64,000 nt of DNA, from contig OX393582.1 in NCBI GenBank assembly GCA_947652605.1, forward strand, positions 16,516,544-16,580,543, read 5' to 3'. A model generated the notes under the pieces. That model was given only the letters and a program-made list of their open reading frames with translations, did not search any database and was not told the origin of the DNA. This DNA is from Elmis aenea. Lineage: Eukaryota > Arthropoda > Insecta > Coleoptera > Elmidae. The translations under genes and the position numbers were made by a program. Positions 35,101-43,500 of the stretch are shown piece by piece; within the stretch, counting starts at the first letter, position 1; every line of letters begins with the position of its first letter.

Positions 35101-38100
35101 AAATAAAAAATAATGAAAATTAATATTCAGAAAAGTTACATTATTATAATTTTACTTCAACAAAATCAAATTTAGTTTATTTATAATTTTATTAAATACT
35201 ATACCCATGAGAATAATTCATAAAAAATAAAAAAATTTAGTTTATAATAGTAAACTGGAGCAGTGGAGCAATCAAAATTATTTGCTCCGGGCTCCGCTCC
35301 CGCTCCGGGCAAAAACCCATTGCTCCACTGCTCCGCGCTCTAGCTCCGCTCCAACCAGGGCATGAAACCGGTTTTTTAAACCGGTTAACCTTTATTTTTT
35401 GTCCAAAATTGTAATTTTTAACCGAAACCGAAACCGTTATTTTTAAAGGCAAAAAAAACGGTAACCTTTAACCAAAATAATAAAAAACCGGTTTTTTAAA
35501 CATCTCTTTAATAAAAATTATTTTGAAAAAATACAAAATCTGTATTAAATGTGATTAGTTTACCAAAAGTAATTACTGAATGCTTGATTGTACATATATT
35601 ATAAAATTATCAATAGATAATATCTTTTTATACTTTGCATTCCAAATCTGAATAATGTTAAAAACCGGTTTTGAAAAAACCGGTTTTTTACGGAAAAAAC
35701 CGGTTTTTCAACAAAAACCGTTATAAAAATAAAGTTCTTGAATTCGGTTAACCGTTAACCAAAATTTTTTTCGGTTTCTAGCCTCCAAACCCCTGCTTAT
35801 TATAAGAGATACAGCTTTGCTTAAATTAGATGAATTATTCCCAAGTATGAGAGAAGATATAATCAATTTTTAAAAATTCGTCGTACTTCAGATGTTATAG
35901 CAAAAAATATGAAAATTTTGAATTTCTTTTTTCTCTCATAACTTTTTTGTTTTAATCATTAGATCAATTTTATTTGTACTCTCTTAAGGTACTTTTTGAT
36001 GTAGAATGTAACTGTTATTTTAGATTTTTTTATCACTTACCATTTTTGTGATTAAAAAGAGAAAAATAAAACACATTTAACTATTCCATAGCCAACTTCG
36101 CGGCCCATAAGAAAAAATTAAGTTAAGGGTAATATCTCAAAAATGGTAAGTGATAAAAAAAAAGTCTAAAATAACAGTTACATTCTACATCAAAAAGTAC
36201 CTTAACAAAGTACAAATAAAATTGATCTAATGATTAAGACACAAAAGTTACGAGAGAAAAAAGAAATTCCACATTTTCATATTTTTTGCTATAAAGTCTG
36301 TTTTATACTATACTATTTTTTCGTTTAAGAAAATCGTATACGATTTTCTAGTACGGTGTCAATCAGAAATTACAAATCTTGAACCAAAAATTCGTACGAA
36401 ATAACTACATGTTCTAAATGCGTCCTATTTTAGCATGGGCGTGTTTTGTGGCATGGGCGCATGCGTATTCTACTGCAACTGTATCTGACCGCATGTCATT
36501 TGTGGGTTAGGTTAACTGAAACACTCAAACGATGTTAAATACTACTTATTACCGTTATATCCCTCACAATTTATTTTGTAGGAATAAATATGTAGAATGG
36601 AACAAGCGTTAAATATACGTTAAATTTGAAAATAATTCGCTTGCTGTTGTGATCAAATTGAACATTTTCGTACCAAAAAATAGTACAATGTAAAAGGTTC
36701 ATATTTTCCATGCTAAATTCTTGAACGAAATTTTTGTATCAAAAATCGTATACGATTTTCTTAAACGAAAAAATAGTATAGTATAAAACAGTCTTTACAT
36801 CTGAAGTACGAGGAATTTTGTGCTTTTAAAAATTGATTGTATCTCCTCTCATACTTGGGAATAATTGATCTAATTCAAGTAAACTATCTCTTATAATAAG
36901 CGAGATCCCCATGCTGGAAATGTAATCTGGGACACCCTGCATATTACATTATGTATATTATTTGCCCCCCAAAACATTCAAAAGGCCTCCCTGTGGGGCT
37001 TACGCCCCACTTTGGGAAATACTGAGCTAGAGTATAGGTTTAAATTTGGCAAAGTTGCTAAATTCGGTGCTCATTAATAATCCAAAGAGAAATTGGAAAT
37101 ATCTTAAACGGTATCTAAGAAAATTAGGAAAAACCGAAAAATTACATTTTTGAAAAACGGAGTATAAAATATTTCAAATGTGTAGTAACATTGCCAGAGC
37201 AACTTTTTAAGCCTGATGAGATGGTAATCACTAATTTTATAAATTCAGAAAAAAAATTATTAGATTACGTAAATAGCAAAAATTGCATTTGCAAGAAAAA
37301 ATAAAGTTGTTGTCATAAAACAAAAACGACTTGACCCAGGAAAAATTTGTGATTACTATCCGATTTGGCTTAAAAAGTTGTATACGTAATGTTTTTACAT
37401 ATTTAAAATATTTTATACTGCAAGAAGTTAAAGACGATTTTCAAACTTCGTAATTTCCGGTTTTACCCAATTTTCTCGGATACTGTTTAAGGTATTTCCA
37501 ATTCCTCATTGGATTTAAATTTTGTTTTTTACTTAATTTAAATTATCTATATATATCTCATACATACAACTATGTTTAACTTGCTGTTATTTAAATATTG
37601 TTATTTAATTTAATTTAAATTATCTACATATGTTCCATACCATTTTGTTACTTTTTATAATATATATTTTTTTTATATAAACTTTGCATAAACTGAGTAA
37701 AATGGAAAAAAAGGGAGTCACGCACATGTTGTTGGGCAACTTCTGTGACGAGTCACTTTATTTATAGTAATCATTATTATAAATATATTTTTATAGCAAT
37801 ATTTAAGTTTAAGTAACATATATAATATAAATTGCTGTTTTATTGTATACTATAAATAAAATTATTATTATTATTATTGCTGAGCACTGAATTTGGCAAT
37901 GTTGCTAAATTTAAATCTATACTCTAGCTATTATAATAAGCAAGATATGTGTTTAAACTCGAATTTCAAACACCCTGTATATTGCTATGAAATAATGAGT
38001 GCTCCATATCGAAAACAAAACGAAACGTAGTGGATCAAATTTACTTACAACTACAACGGAATCATCTTAAAATGCAGTATTATAAATATACTTATAGAAT

Positions 38101-40130
38101 CAAAAAATTCTAAATATCAACGAAGGTACAAGGAAAATTAAACATTTTTGTTTTTAAATTTTTTCAAAATAACTTATTAACCATTTGAAATGTGTAAAAT
38201 TCAATTACGTGTTATACGCTTATGAACCTTATTTCTTTTATGATAAGCTTGTTATTTTGTTTTTAGTTATTAGACGAAAACACATTACAGGAAGGAATAA
38301 AAACAAGAGTGCTGAATTCATTAGAGTTGTCCGATGTTAATACAGTGTATGTACGACATTGTCCGAATGCATTTGGTGTTGCCTTCGAACATAAAAATGG
38401 ATACAAAATTACGTATTCGGGGGATACAATGCCTTGTCAGAACTTGTCAATATTAGGTAGAGTGTACCATTAAATTTAGTACACTATAAGGATCTCACTA
38501 GATATAACAGATAGAACTTTGGTTAAATAACCGAAAAGTTTGACTGTCGCACCCTTACAACTTTGTTAATTTAAGAGGAGACCCTTATAAATCTTATTTT
38601 TTTAAATTGCAGGAATTTCTTTAACAAATGGCTTTCAATTGTTATTCTACGTGAAATATGTCAGTGGCAGTAGTCAACTTTTTTTTTTTTAATTAGATAG
38701 TATACTTTTTTTATTGATACTGATAGAGAATTAAATTCTGAAACCGATAATGGATTAAAAAAATAAACATACATAGGAATAACATTTTTGGGAAAAATGA
38801 GTAAAAAAGTTAGGAGTATTTATTATTTTTCACAAAATCGTATTTGACTAAACAAAACATGATTGCTGAAATAATTGATAGTTTATAACTCGTCTATCTG
38901 TGTTTTGTTATTTTTCGATGAAAAACCATTATTTTGTGAGTATTAAATTGAAAATGAACCTTTCGTCGAATTGCTTGTGTGAGTGCATATTCAAGACGTT
39001 TCTATTTAATGCTCACAAAATAGTGATTTTTCGTTAAAAAATAGTAAAACACATTTAGACATGTTATAAACTGTCAATTATTATGATTGTGCTTTGTTTA
39101 ATTAAACAAGATTCTGTGAAAAATAGTAAATCATTTTTAAACTCATTTAAAAAAAAAAAATTTGCTATGTATGTTTGATTTTTTAACGCACTATCGGATT
39201 TAGAATTTAATTCTCTATCAGAAATTCATCGTAGAATTTTTTTTTTAAATCAACTTAACTATATCTATTTTTAAAACATCTGAATATTGCAATTTATTGA
39301 TAATAATAATAATAATAATGTATTTATTTAGCGTTTTGCTAATTGTGAATTGAGCTCTATTGTTTTGCTAATTGTGAATTAAGCTCTATTGTTTTGCTAA
39401 TTGTGAATTGAGCTCTATTGTTTTGCTAATTTGACCAAATCTGGCTTTTATATTAAGCATAGTGGCCCGAATTAAGTGGTGCACCCTGCACAAGTTTCTA
39501 CAATATTTTTTGTAGGAAAGGATTCAGATTTGCTCATTCATGAAGCCACAATGGAGGACGAATTAGCTGCCGAGGCTGTTGTAAAAATGCATTCCACAAC
39601 CTCACAAGCTATTGAAGTGGGCAAGCAAATGAATGCCAAAAATATAATGTTAACACATTTTAGTCAGCGGTATGCGAAATTACCAAGATTCAATGACAAT
39701 TTTACAAATGATGTTGGTATTGCTTTCGACAACATGCAGGTATGTTTTCAGTGGTGTGTAACTAAAATGTAAATAATTTCTTGGTACATTACAAAATAGT
39801 ATCAGAGCCTTAAACATTTAAATACTGGGTATTAACGAAATTTGGACATCATTTTTGTTTTAGATTTGAATTTAAACAAATAAAATTGAAAAGTATTTTT
39901 TTTTTTAAATCATATATTGTGTGAAATATTTTTTTAATTGATTTTTCTAGGTTCATTTGGATGAATTGTCTCTAGTTCCATTATTATATCCTGCATTAAA
40001 ACTAATGTTTGCGGAACATTATGAAGAACTGGAACACAAAGCTGTGAAAAGACAATTGCGAATGGAAAGGCAACGAGAAGCATCTTTAGATAGACAACGA
40101 TCCCTAGATCGAAGAAGTTTGAAAAGCTGA
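17200..40130 (+). CDS. ELAC2: Long-form tRNase Z (ELAC2 / RNaseZ), 13 exons, complete
   Basis: Zn-dependent endonuclease that removes the 3' trailer from tRNA precursors in nucleus and mitochondria. Exons: 17200-17588, 17642-17828, 18043-18243, 21354-21543, 22111-22383, 27874-28018, 29314-29488, 29750-29946, 32503-32715, 33927-34239, 38267-38456, 39516-39739, 39951-40130. They join in frame to 958 codons plus TGA. The N-terminal half is the degenerate beta-lactamase fold ([29 protein letters not shown]). The C-terminal half is catalytic: LFLGTGS (634-640), the PxKxRN loop (643-648), HLHADH (697-702), SGDTMP (812-817), HEAT (833) and HFSQRY (872). A stop lies three codons before Met1. Met42 begins a basic, hydroxyl-rich presequence and Met77 has the better context, so mitochondrial and nuclear forms are plausible. 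Residues 301-322 are Arg/Ser-rich, which is unusual. In insects the gene is also called RNaseZ or JhI-1. AATAAA is at 40169. Confidence 0.97.
18452..18538. repeat. Solo right end of foldback family K
   Basis: GCTATCTATTGCGGTAACCG followed by CGAATTTGGTCCACCCTG and TA matches the right end of the complete element at 43387-44588. The left arm is absent; the remnant lies in ELAC2 intron 3. Confidence 0.8.
18855..20265. mobile_element. Decayed TA-target foldback with nested insert
   Basis: The left end CAGTGTGTCCCAGCCAAG (18855) pairs with ATGGCTGGGACACTCG (to about 20265). Inner arms include AATGACCACAAACAATT near 19245 and its complement near 18930. Between the right inner arm and the right end lies an inserted segment (19293-20245). 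Confidence 0.6.
19293..20245. mobile_element. Possible piggyBac-like remnant (TTAA target)
   Basis: It follows a TTAA (19289-19292), begins CCCTCCGTCAGTCGGGTG, and contains repeated GATCGGGTGTGGTCTGTGG-type words (about 19337 and 20051, and inverted near 20230). piggyBac-like elements use TTAA targets and often start CCC. A clean right terminus and second TTAA were not found, so the assignment is tentative. No transposase frame is visible. Confidence 0.35.
20833..20951. repeat. Short inverted repeat in ELAC2 intron 3
   Basis: A word reading GGAAAGTGGTACTTTACTGG pairs with CCAGTAAAGACACTTTATCG about 50 bases later. A related single word (CTTTCCGGCATACTTTACT) occurs near 21115. No target duplication is clear. 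Confidence 0.5.
21544..22110. other. ELAC2 intron 4
   Basis: A GTATCC donor follows the Arg/Ser-rich exon and AAATTTTAG precedes exon 5. A decayed CATCCTGTGTA end lies near 21896. Nothing else is recognised. Confidence 0.7.
22418..22957. mobile_element. Possible hAT element, left end clear
   Basis: CAGTGGTGGCTCGTAAG starts at 22418, and GGAGGGGCTGTAACG follows shortly after. This is the same layout as the 5981-6963 and 42421-42766 hAT elements. A decayed right end (TACTCGCCACTT near 22945) abuts the next foldback. The 8-bp duplication could not be confirmed. Confidence 0.45.
24048..24155. repeat. Near-perfect 45-bp-arm palindrome
   Basis: Arms from about 24048 and to about 24155 contain TACATATTCTTATCAAGTAA and its complement, around a short loop (AATGAAAACGTTTTTCAT). 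The palindrome lies just beyond the truncated 3' end of the P-element transposase. It could be the breakpoint scar of an internal deletion or a separate short element. Confidence 0.75.
24233..25568 (-). pseudogene. P-element-like THAP transposase, spliced, truncated
   Basis: Four exons read on the minus strand: 25568-25310, 25249-25175, 25090-25037 and 24669-24233. All have GT-AG borders and all join in phase 1. Exon 1 is a THAP zinc finger: [10 protein letters not shown], then [11 protein letters not shown], giving the C-x4-C...C-x2-H pattern. Exon 4 encodes [14 protein letters not shown], a stop at 24581-24583, then [19 protein letters not shown] and [17 protein letters not shown], the signature of P-element transposases. 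The frame ends abruptly after TTGIN, so the catalytic remainder is deleted. THAP plus this block is diagnostic of the P superfamily. The stop and truncation mark it as dead. Confidence 0.9.
26465..27327. mobile_element. hAT element inserted at the edge of family C foldback
   Basis: The ends CAGGGGTGGCCAAGACG (26465) and AAAGTTTGGCCACACCTG (to 27327) carry an exact 8-bp duplication CTGTATAC (26457-26464 and 27328-27335). The duplication includes the last bases of the family C element, so the hAT element came later. It holds a frameshifted transposase remnant. Confidence 0.93.
26660..26915 (+). pseudogene. hAT transposase dimerisation-domain remnant
   Basis: One frame reads [14 protein letters not shown] and [12 protein letters not shown]. 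The neighbouring frame continues [38 protein letters not shown]. Together they follow the C-terminal hAT pattern (FGSTYxCE..FS..K.KHRS.L.D.HL..CLRI). Frame shift and stops make it non-functional. Confidence 0.85.
27336..27873. other. ELAC2 intron 5, distal part
   Basis: Contains GC-richer words (GGGACTGGGGGACATGCAGCC; CTGGAGGGGCTGCAAGACTG near 27515) that suggest another decayed hAT element, but no paired ends. Ends with TTTTACTTTCAG before exon 6. Confidence 0.5.
28292..29095. mobile_element. TA-target foldback, family B, copy 2
   Basis: The ends CAGGGTGGCCTATTTTCG (28292) and a decayed mirror AAAAAAGGCCACCTTG (to 29095) are flanked by TA. The arms match copy 1 (2623-4040) and repeat the AAATATCTCGCTTAAACGAA word. 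It occupies most of ELAC2 intron 6. Confidence 0.9.
30295..31143. mobile_element. hAT-like element with ATATCGATAT arrays, hosting a foldback
   Basis: The ends GGGTGGGCGATATATCG (30295) and CGATATCGCCCACCCCT (to 31143) have a 7-bp direct repeat AGTTGTG on both sides. Immediately inside both ends are runs of the palindromic words TATCGATA and GATATC. A TA-target foldback (30332-31083) fills the middle. Located in ELAC2 intron 8. Confidence 0.75.
30332..31083. mobile_element. Near-perfect 750-bp foldback, CAGGGTGTCACAC ends
   Basis: The ends CAGGGTGTCACACAAAAAAC (30332) and GTTTTTTGTGTGACACCCTG (to 31083) are followed by TA. Almost the entire element is one hairpin; the centre (about 30664-30752) is itself a palindrome around GACGTCAGTG-like bases. 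It has the best preserved arms in the window, so it is probably young. Confidence 0.92.
31486..32022. repeat. Long foldback in ELAC2 intron 8
   Basis: Arms of about 200 bp start with GTACTAAACCATCCAACTTA (31486) and end with its complement at 32022. The intervening loop is about 135 bp. Outer sequence near 31300 (ACTGGGTGTTTCATTTTGG) suggests a decayed TA-type terminus. Open frames on both strands here are products of the palindrome. Confidence 0.85.
32716..33926. other. ELAC2 intron 9 with solo foldback ends
   Basis: A left end CAGGGTTCTCGTTTTTCG starts at 32815 after TA and continues GGGCCACTATGGGGATCTC. A second decayed left end (GGTGCTGTAGGGATAACTTTG) lies near 33372, and a right-end-like CATGGCACCCTTATA near 33758. 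No complete pair can be assembled. No coding content. Confidence 0.55.
34813..35795. mobile_element. hAT element with GCTCC arrays
   Basis: The ends CAGGGGTTTGGAGCAG (34813) and CCTCCAAACCCCTG (to 35795) have an exact 8-bp duplication CTTATTAT (34805-34812 and 35796-35803). Subterminal regions are built from repeated GCTCCGCTCC words on both sides, GC-rich against an AT-rich core. Near its right end it is interrupted by the AACCGGTT element. Confidence 0.9.
35356..35780. mobile_element. hAT-like element with AACCGGTT arrays
   Basis: It starts CAGGGCATGAAACCGG and ends near TTCGGTTTCTAGC. Both subterminal parts consist of repeated AAACCGGTTTTTT and GGTTAACC words around an AT-rich core. Flanks GCTCCAAC and CTCCAAAC are similar but not identical, so the duplication is decayed. 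It splits the right end of the GCTCC element. Confidence 0.6.
36297..36796. mobile_element. TA-type element with about 50-bp near-perfect inverted ends
   Basis: Left and right ends share CTGTTTTATACTATACTATT, then CGTTTAAGAAAATCGTATAC in inverted order. Coordinates are good to a few bases. Comparison with family C copy 1 shows an insertion at the TA of GCTATAACATCTG. The interior is non-coding and less AT-rich. Confidence 0.8.
37516..37879 (+). repeat. Possible non-LTR retroelement 3' tail with (ATT)n
   Basis: An extra segment of about 360 bp interrupts the right arm of family A relative to its other copies. It ends with TATAAATAAAATTATTATTA and further ATT units, as expected for a LINE or SINE tail. 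No coding content is visible, so the class cannot be named. Confidence 0.5.
38458..39488. mobile_element. TA-target foldback making up nearly all of ELAC2 intron 11
   Basis: The right end reads AATTAAGTGGTGCACCCTG (to 39488). The left end is a decayed mirror starting at the splice donor (GTAGAGTGTACCATTAAATT). Both then show CACTAT about ten bases further in, and GGTTAAAT / GGTCAAATT deeper. Inner arms carry GATAGAGAATTAAATTCTGA and its complement (about 38725 and 39205). Only about 28 nt of the 1059-nt intron lie outside it. Confidence 0.65.
39333..39431 (+). repeat. 29-bp tandem repeat, about 3.4 copies
   Basis: The unit starts GTTTTGCTAATTGTGAATTG; copies begin at 39333, 39362, 39391 and 39420 (partial). 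They are contiguous without spacers and nearly identical. Immediately upstream is a (TAA)n run with ATGTATTTATTTAGCG, possibly a retroelement tail on the minus strand. Confidence 0.9.
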
Positions 40131-40574
40131 AATAAGAGTTGTTATAAATATATGTTTAAAACTGTTACAATAAAATATGGTTACGCATGTTCGAATTGTT
40201 GAATTTTTGTCGTTACTGCGTTTGGTTGAAATTTCGCGCGTTAAATAACTTCCGGTTGTCAAACAGCTGTCAAAAAATAGTCATTAAAAGTTTTTTGTAC
40301 TGTGTAAAATGAGTTTTATTAATTAAACAGCCCTTTCATAAAATACTCGTTGTTTTATTACATCTTCAGTCCTTTTTTTAAATACGAGATGTGTTGGTTA
40401 ACTTGTTTCTATGTTTCTTAACTGGAAGGTCGTTTAGCAGCCATTAATTTCCGGTGTCTAAGGAGAATGCACGATCGCACGCGGACATTGGCAGATTGGC
40501 AAGTAGCTTAACAAGAAGAAATAATAAATTTAACCGTGTTAATACATCGTATTAAGTGTAGTGAATGTGTTAAA
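40131..40574 (+). promoter_or_regulatory. ELAC2 3' end and eRF3 promoter/5' UTR
   Basis: ELAC2 stops at 40130 and an AATAAA signal follows at 40169-40174. The eRF3 start codon is at 40575, so the intergenic gap is only about 400 bp and must hold the eRF3 promoter. This is one of the few transposon-free stretches and is less AT-rich (TTTCGCGCGTT, ACTTCCGGTTGTC). No TATA box at a defined distance is convincing. A short upstream reading frame occurs at 40467-40511. Confidence 0.65.
40467..40511 (+). other. Upstream open reading frame in eRF3 leader
   Basis: ATG at 40467 has a purine at -3 (GAGAATGC), reads 14 codons (MHDRTRTLADWQVA) and stops at TAA 40509-40511, 63 nt before the main start. Whether it is in the mRNA depends on the transcription start, which is not known. 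Confidence 0.45.
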
Positions 40575-43500
40575 ATGTCGAACAATACAGAGCCTGACTC
40601 ATGGGAAGCTCAAGCTGATGCTACATCAGCTAATAATACTCCAACGGATCCTACAGATGTGACAGCCAAGTTTTCCACGTTGAACGTCAATGCAGAAGAA
40701 TTTGTGCCTTCTTTCGCTTTCACTAAGTCTGCCGTTATTACAGACGAAAGCTCTCCGACGAAATCACAGAAATCTGAGAGTTCACCTGTACATGATCCAA
40801 TTTTAAACGGTATGTATTACACATTGTATTTAGTCCCCTGAACTTAACATTCGTGGTTGATTTTCCTGGAATTTAGGTTAGACCACCCACAATTTTTCGG
40901 TTGTTTAATTTTATTATTGCGTTTGATTCGTTTTCAATGTAAATATTCACAGTGTATTCAACTCTACATTCGACAACCTAATGAAATTCAGTTTTATTTG
41001 TGTTCATACAATTCACTAGTTTTATAAAATTGATTTGTAAGACAGGCGACTTTGATTTTAATTTGTCGAAGAATTTGCCTTTGCGTTATATGTATGATTC
41101 TAACAGTACGTGTATAATTAAAGGTAGTTATAGTTATTTTTGGTTGAATTTTAAGTTAACATATGTAATGTAAATGTAACATATGCAAATGTAATTAAAG
41201 TTTTAAAATCAGCAAAGTATGTGAGGGTATCAAACGTTACTAAGCTTAAAATATTTGTGGTTTACTGTACGAAGCTTAAGATTTTCATGTTTTCTTATTT
41301 CAGGAACAAATATCGAACCAACGGTGGAGAGAGACGAAGTTAAAGAGCCACCTCCACTGCCGCCTGCAGATGGAGATGCATCACCTAGTGATGGAGGAAC
41401 CGAAGGTGGAACCTGGGAAGATGAAGCAGAAGATGCCGACATAATTTTAACCCCAGAAGGTGATGATGACGAGCCATCTTCTGAAGAGGCTCCCAAAATA
41501 CCTAAAAAGAAAATCTTGAAAGCCGAAGAAATAACGAAAATTAAAAAAGAACATGTTAACGTTGTGTTCATCGGCCATGTAGATGCTGGTAAATCAACTA
41601 TCGGTGGTCAGATTATGGCCCTTACGGGTATGGTAGATAAAAGAACACTTGAAAAATATGAAAGGGAAGCAAGAGAGAAGAGTAGAGAATCATGGTATCT
41701 CTCATGGGCACTAGATACTAACCAAGAAGGTAAACAAGTTAATTTTATCAGTTATTGAAAACAAACATCGTTTTTTATGGGTCGATCCAATATTACGTCA
41801 GATATATAAAATGTACTCTTGTGCATGTAAATTTAACTGATTGTTATTTTTAAATAGTCAGTATGCAGCGTTTGGAAATTATTTTCGTTGCACTGTAAAA
41901 TTTAAAACAATAAAGTTGTTATTTTATGATCACTGAAATTACAGCTAGTAAAAAGTGAAAAGTAAGTCTTTTTGAAAAGACCTTGAAATTAAACATTAAA
42001 TTAGCATATGAAATCGTGGTTTTGACTACTAATTTAATTTCAAGTGGAATAGTTTTCTTTTTGGTCCAGATAATGAAAAATTAATGATTGGTGAACTTTT
42101 CGTTTTGTAAATTTTATTATAATTTGTTTATTTTAATTTAAACAATATGCCATTGCAACATAAGATCACTAGACAGTGTATGGCATAGAATACCTCTCTA
42201 TTGACATTCGGTTTAGGTCAGCTGAAGTTTTTTTTACAACGCTGTGTAACAACAATAGAGATATGTGTGAACAGGGCCGATAAGAGGGGGTGGATAATGG
42301 GGTTAAATTCCCTGGGCCCGGGATTTGCAGGAACTTGGGTATTATCAAATGTTTTTAATGTTCTAATTAACGTTTTTTTTTACCTCCGGGCCCAGCAACA
42401 TCTCTTGATGCCCCTGTATGCAGTGGTGAGCTATGAAATTTTTAACAAAGGGCTCGCTTATAGTTAAATAAAAACAAAAAAATAATGTTAATTATATGTT
42501 GGAAAAAAAATGGCATTTTAAATTCAAACGTGAATAATCAAGTGATTGTACATAATTCAAAAAATTCTATTGTGCGACGGGTTATTCTAAATTTAATCGT
42601 CATTGCTTGATATGCATGACTTCATCACTTTACAAATGTATGTAATGACAATGATTTTAAGATATATTTTTTCTTGAGAAAATGGTCAACAAGAAGAACA
42701 AGGGGCTCGCAAATTAAGGAATAATTTAACAAAGGGCTCCCGCGAGCCCCCTACAGCTCACCACTGCCTGTATGTGAATGTAGATACTTGAACTTGGTCT
42801 ATTAATAAGGGATGCTAAAACAATAAATAAATTACTAATTGAGTGATAATACAAATTAATACATTTATTTACTTTTGACCAGCGTAAGTTTAAATTACTT
42901 AAAGCTATTAAATTTTATGCTTATTGACAATGTCGAAACAGATTTAAGATATCTTAAACTATTCTCATAAAAAACTGAACAAGTCTAAGAAATGGTCCTT
43001 TTTTTAAGGAATATTTTAAAATTTTGTAGGAACTTTACAGCAACCTCTTATTGTGCTTTTAATAGACCAAGTCGATGCAGTTTTGTTTTTCTGTTGGTGC
43101 TTGAAACTAATGAGGTTAATACAGTTTCTCTGTTAATGTATAATGTATTGTACATGCGTGATTTTGTGCTAATTTGATTGGTTTTGAATTTTAGAGAGAG
43201 ATAAGGGCAAGACTGTCGAAGTAGGTCGAGCTTATTTTGAGACTGAAAAAAAGCATTTTACTATTTTAGATGCACCAGGTCATAAAAGCTTTGTTCCTAA
43301 TATGATTGGTGGTGCTGCTCAGGCGGATTTAGCTGTACTGGTAAGTATCACAGATTTTATTGTCGAACAATAAATGGATAAATATACAGGGTGGACCAAA
43401 TTCGAATGTTTTATGGGGTATCTCGGTTGCAGTAATAGTTAGCGAAAATCTGATATCGGTCTCTTGGGCTATTTTTTTGAGAAAATAACGCCTATGCAAT

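Larger units (their letters stand above)
34766..36939. mobile_element. TA-target foldback, family C, copy 2
   Basis: The left end is CAGGGTATCCCAGATTACAT and the right end GTAATCTGGGACACCCTG (to 36939). The arms match copy 1 at 22958-26459. Its left arm is cut by the hAT element 34813-35795, and its right arm carries a palindromic insert (about 36297-36796). Confidence 0.88.
34591..37024. mobile_element. hAT-like insertion in family A, left end decayed
   Basis: An exact 8-bp duplication AGCTAGAG (34583-34590 and 37025-37032) brackets it. The right end reads CCCCACTTTGGGAAATACTG, a typical CAGTATTTCCC-type hAT terminus when reversed. The left end does not match it and is presumably damaged. 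It hosts the family C copy 34766-36939. Confidence 0.7.
34534..37977. mobile_element. TA-target foldback, family A, copy 3, with multi-level nest
   Basis: The left end CAGGGTGTTTGAAATTCG (34534) and the right end CGAATTTCAAACACCCTG (to 37977) are flanked by TA. The left arm stops at ATAGCTAGAG (34590) and resumes at AGCTAGAGTATAGG (37025). Everything between is a later insertion. The whole unit fills ELAC2 intron 10. Confidence 0.88.

Noticed and set aside
39333..39431. CRISPR-like repeat array
   Set aside because: The 29-bp units are contiguous with no spacers, in an animal intron inside a transposon; a simple tandem repeat.
41230..41571. 113-residue Ser/Gly-rich open frame on the minus strand
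   Set aside because: It is the antisense of eRF3 exon 2, where acidic and Gly-rich codons reverse to Ser/Ala codons. Splice sites and conserved GTPase motifs are on the + strand.
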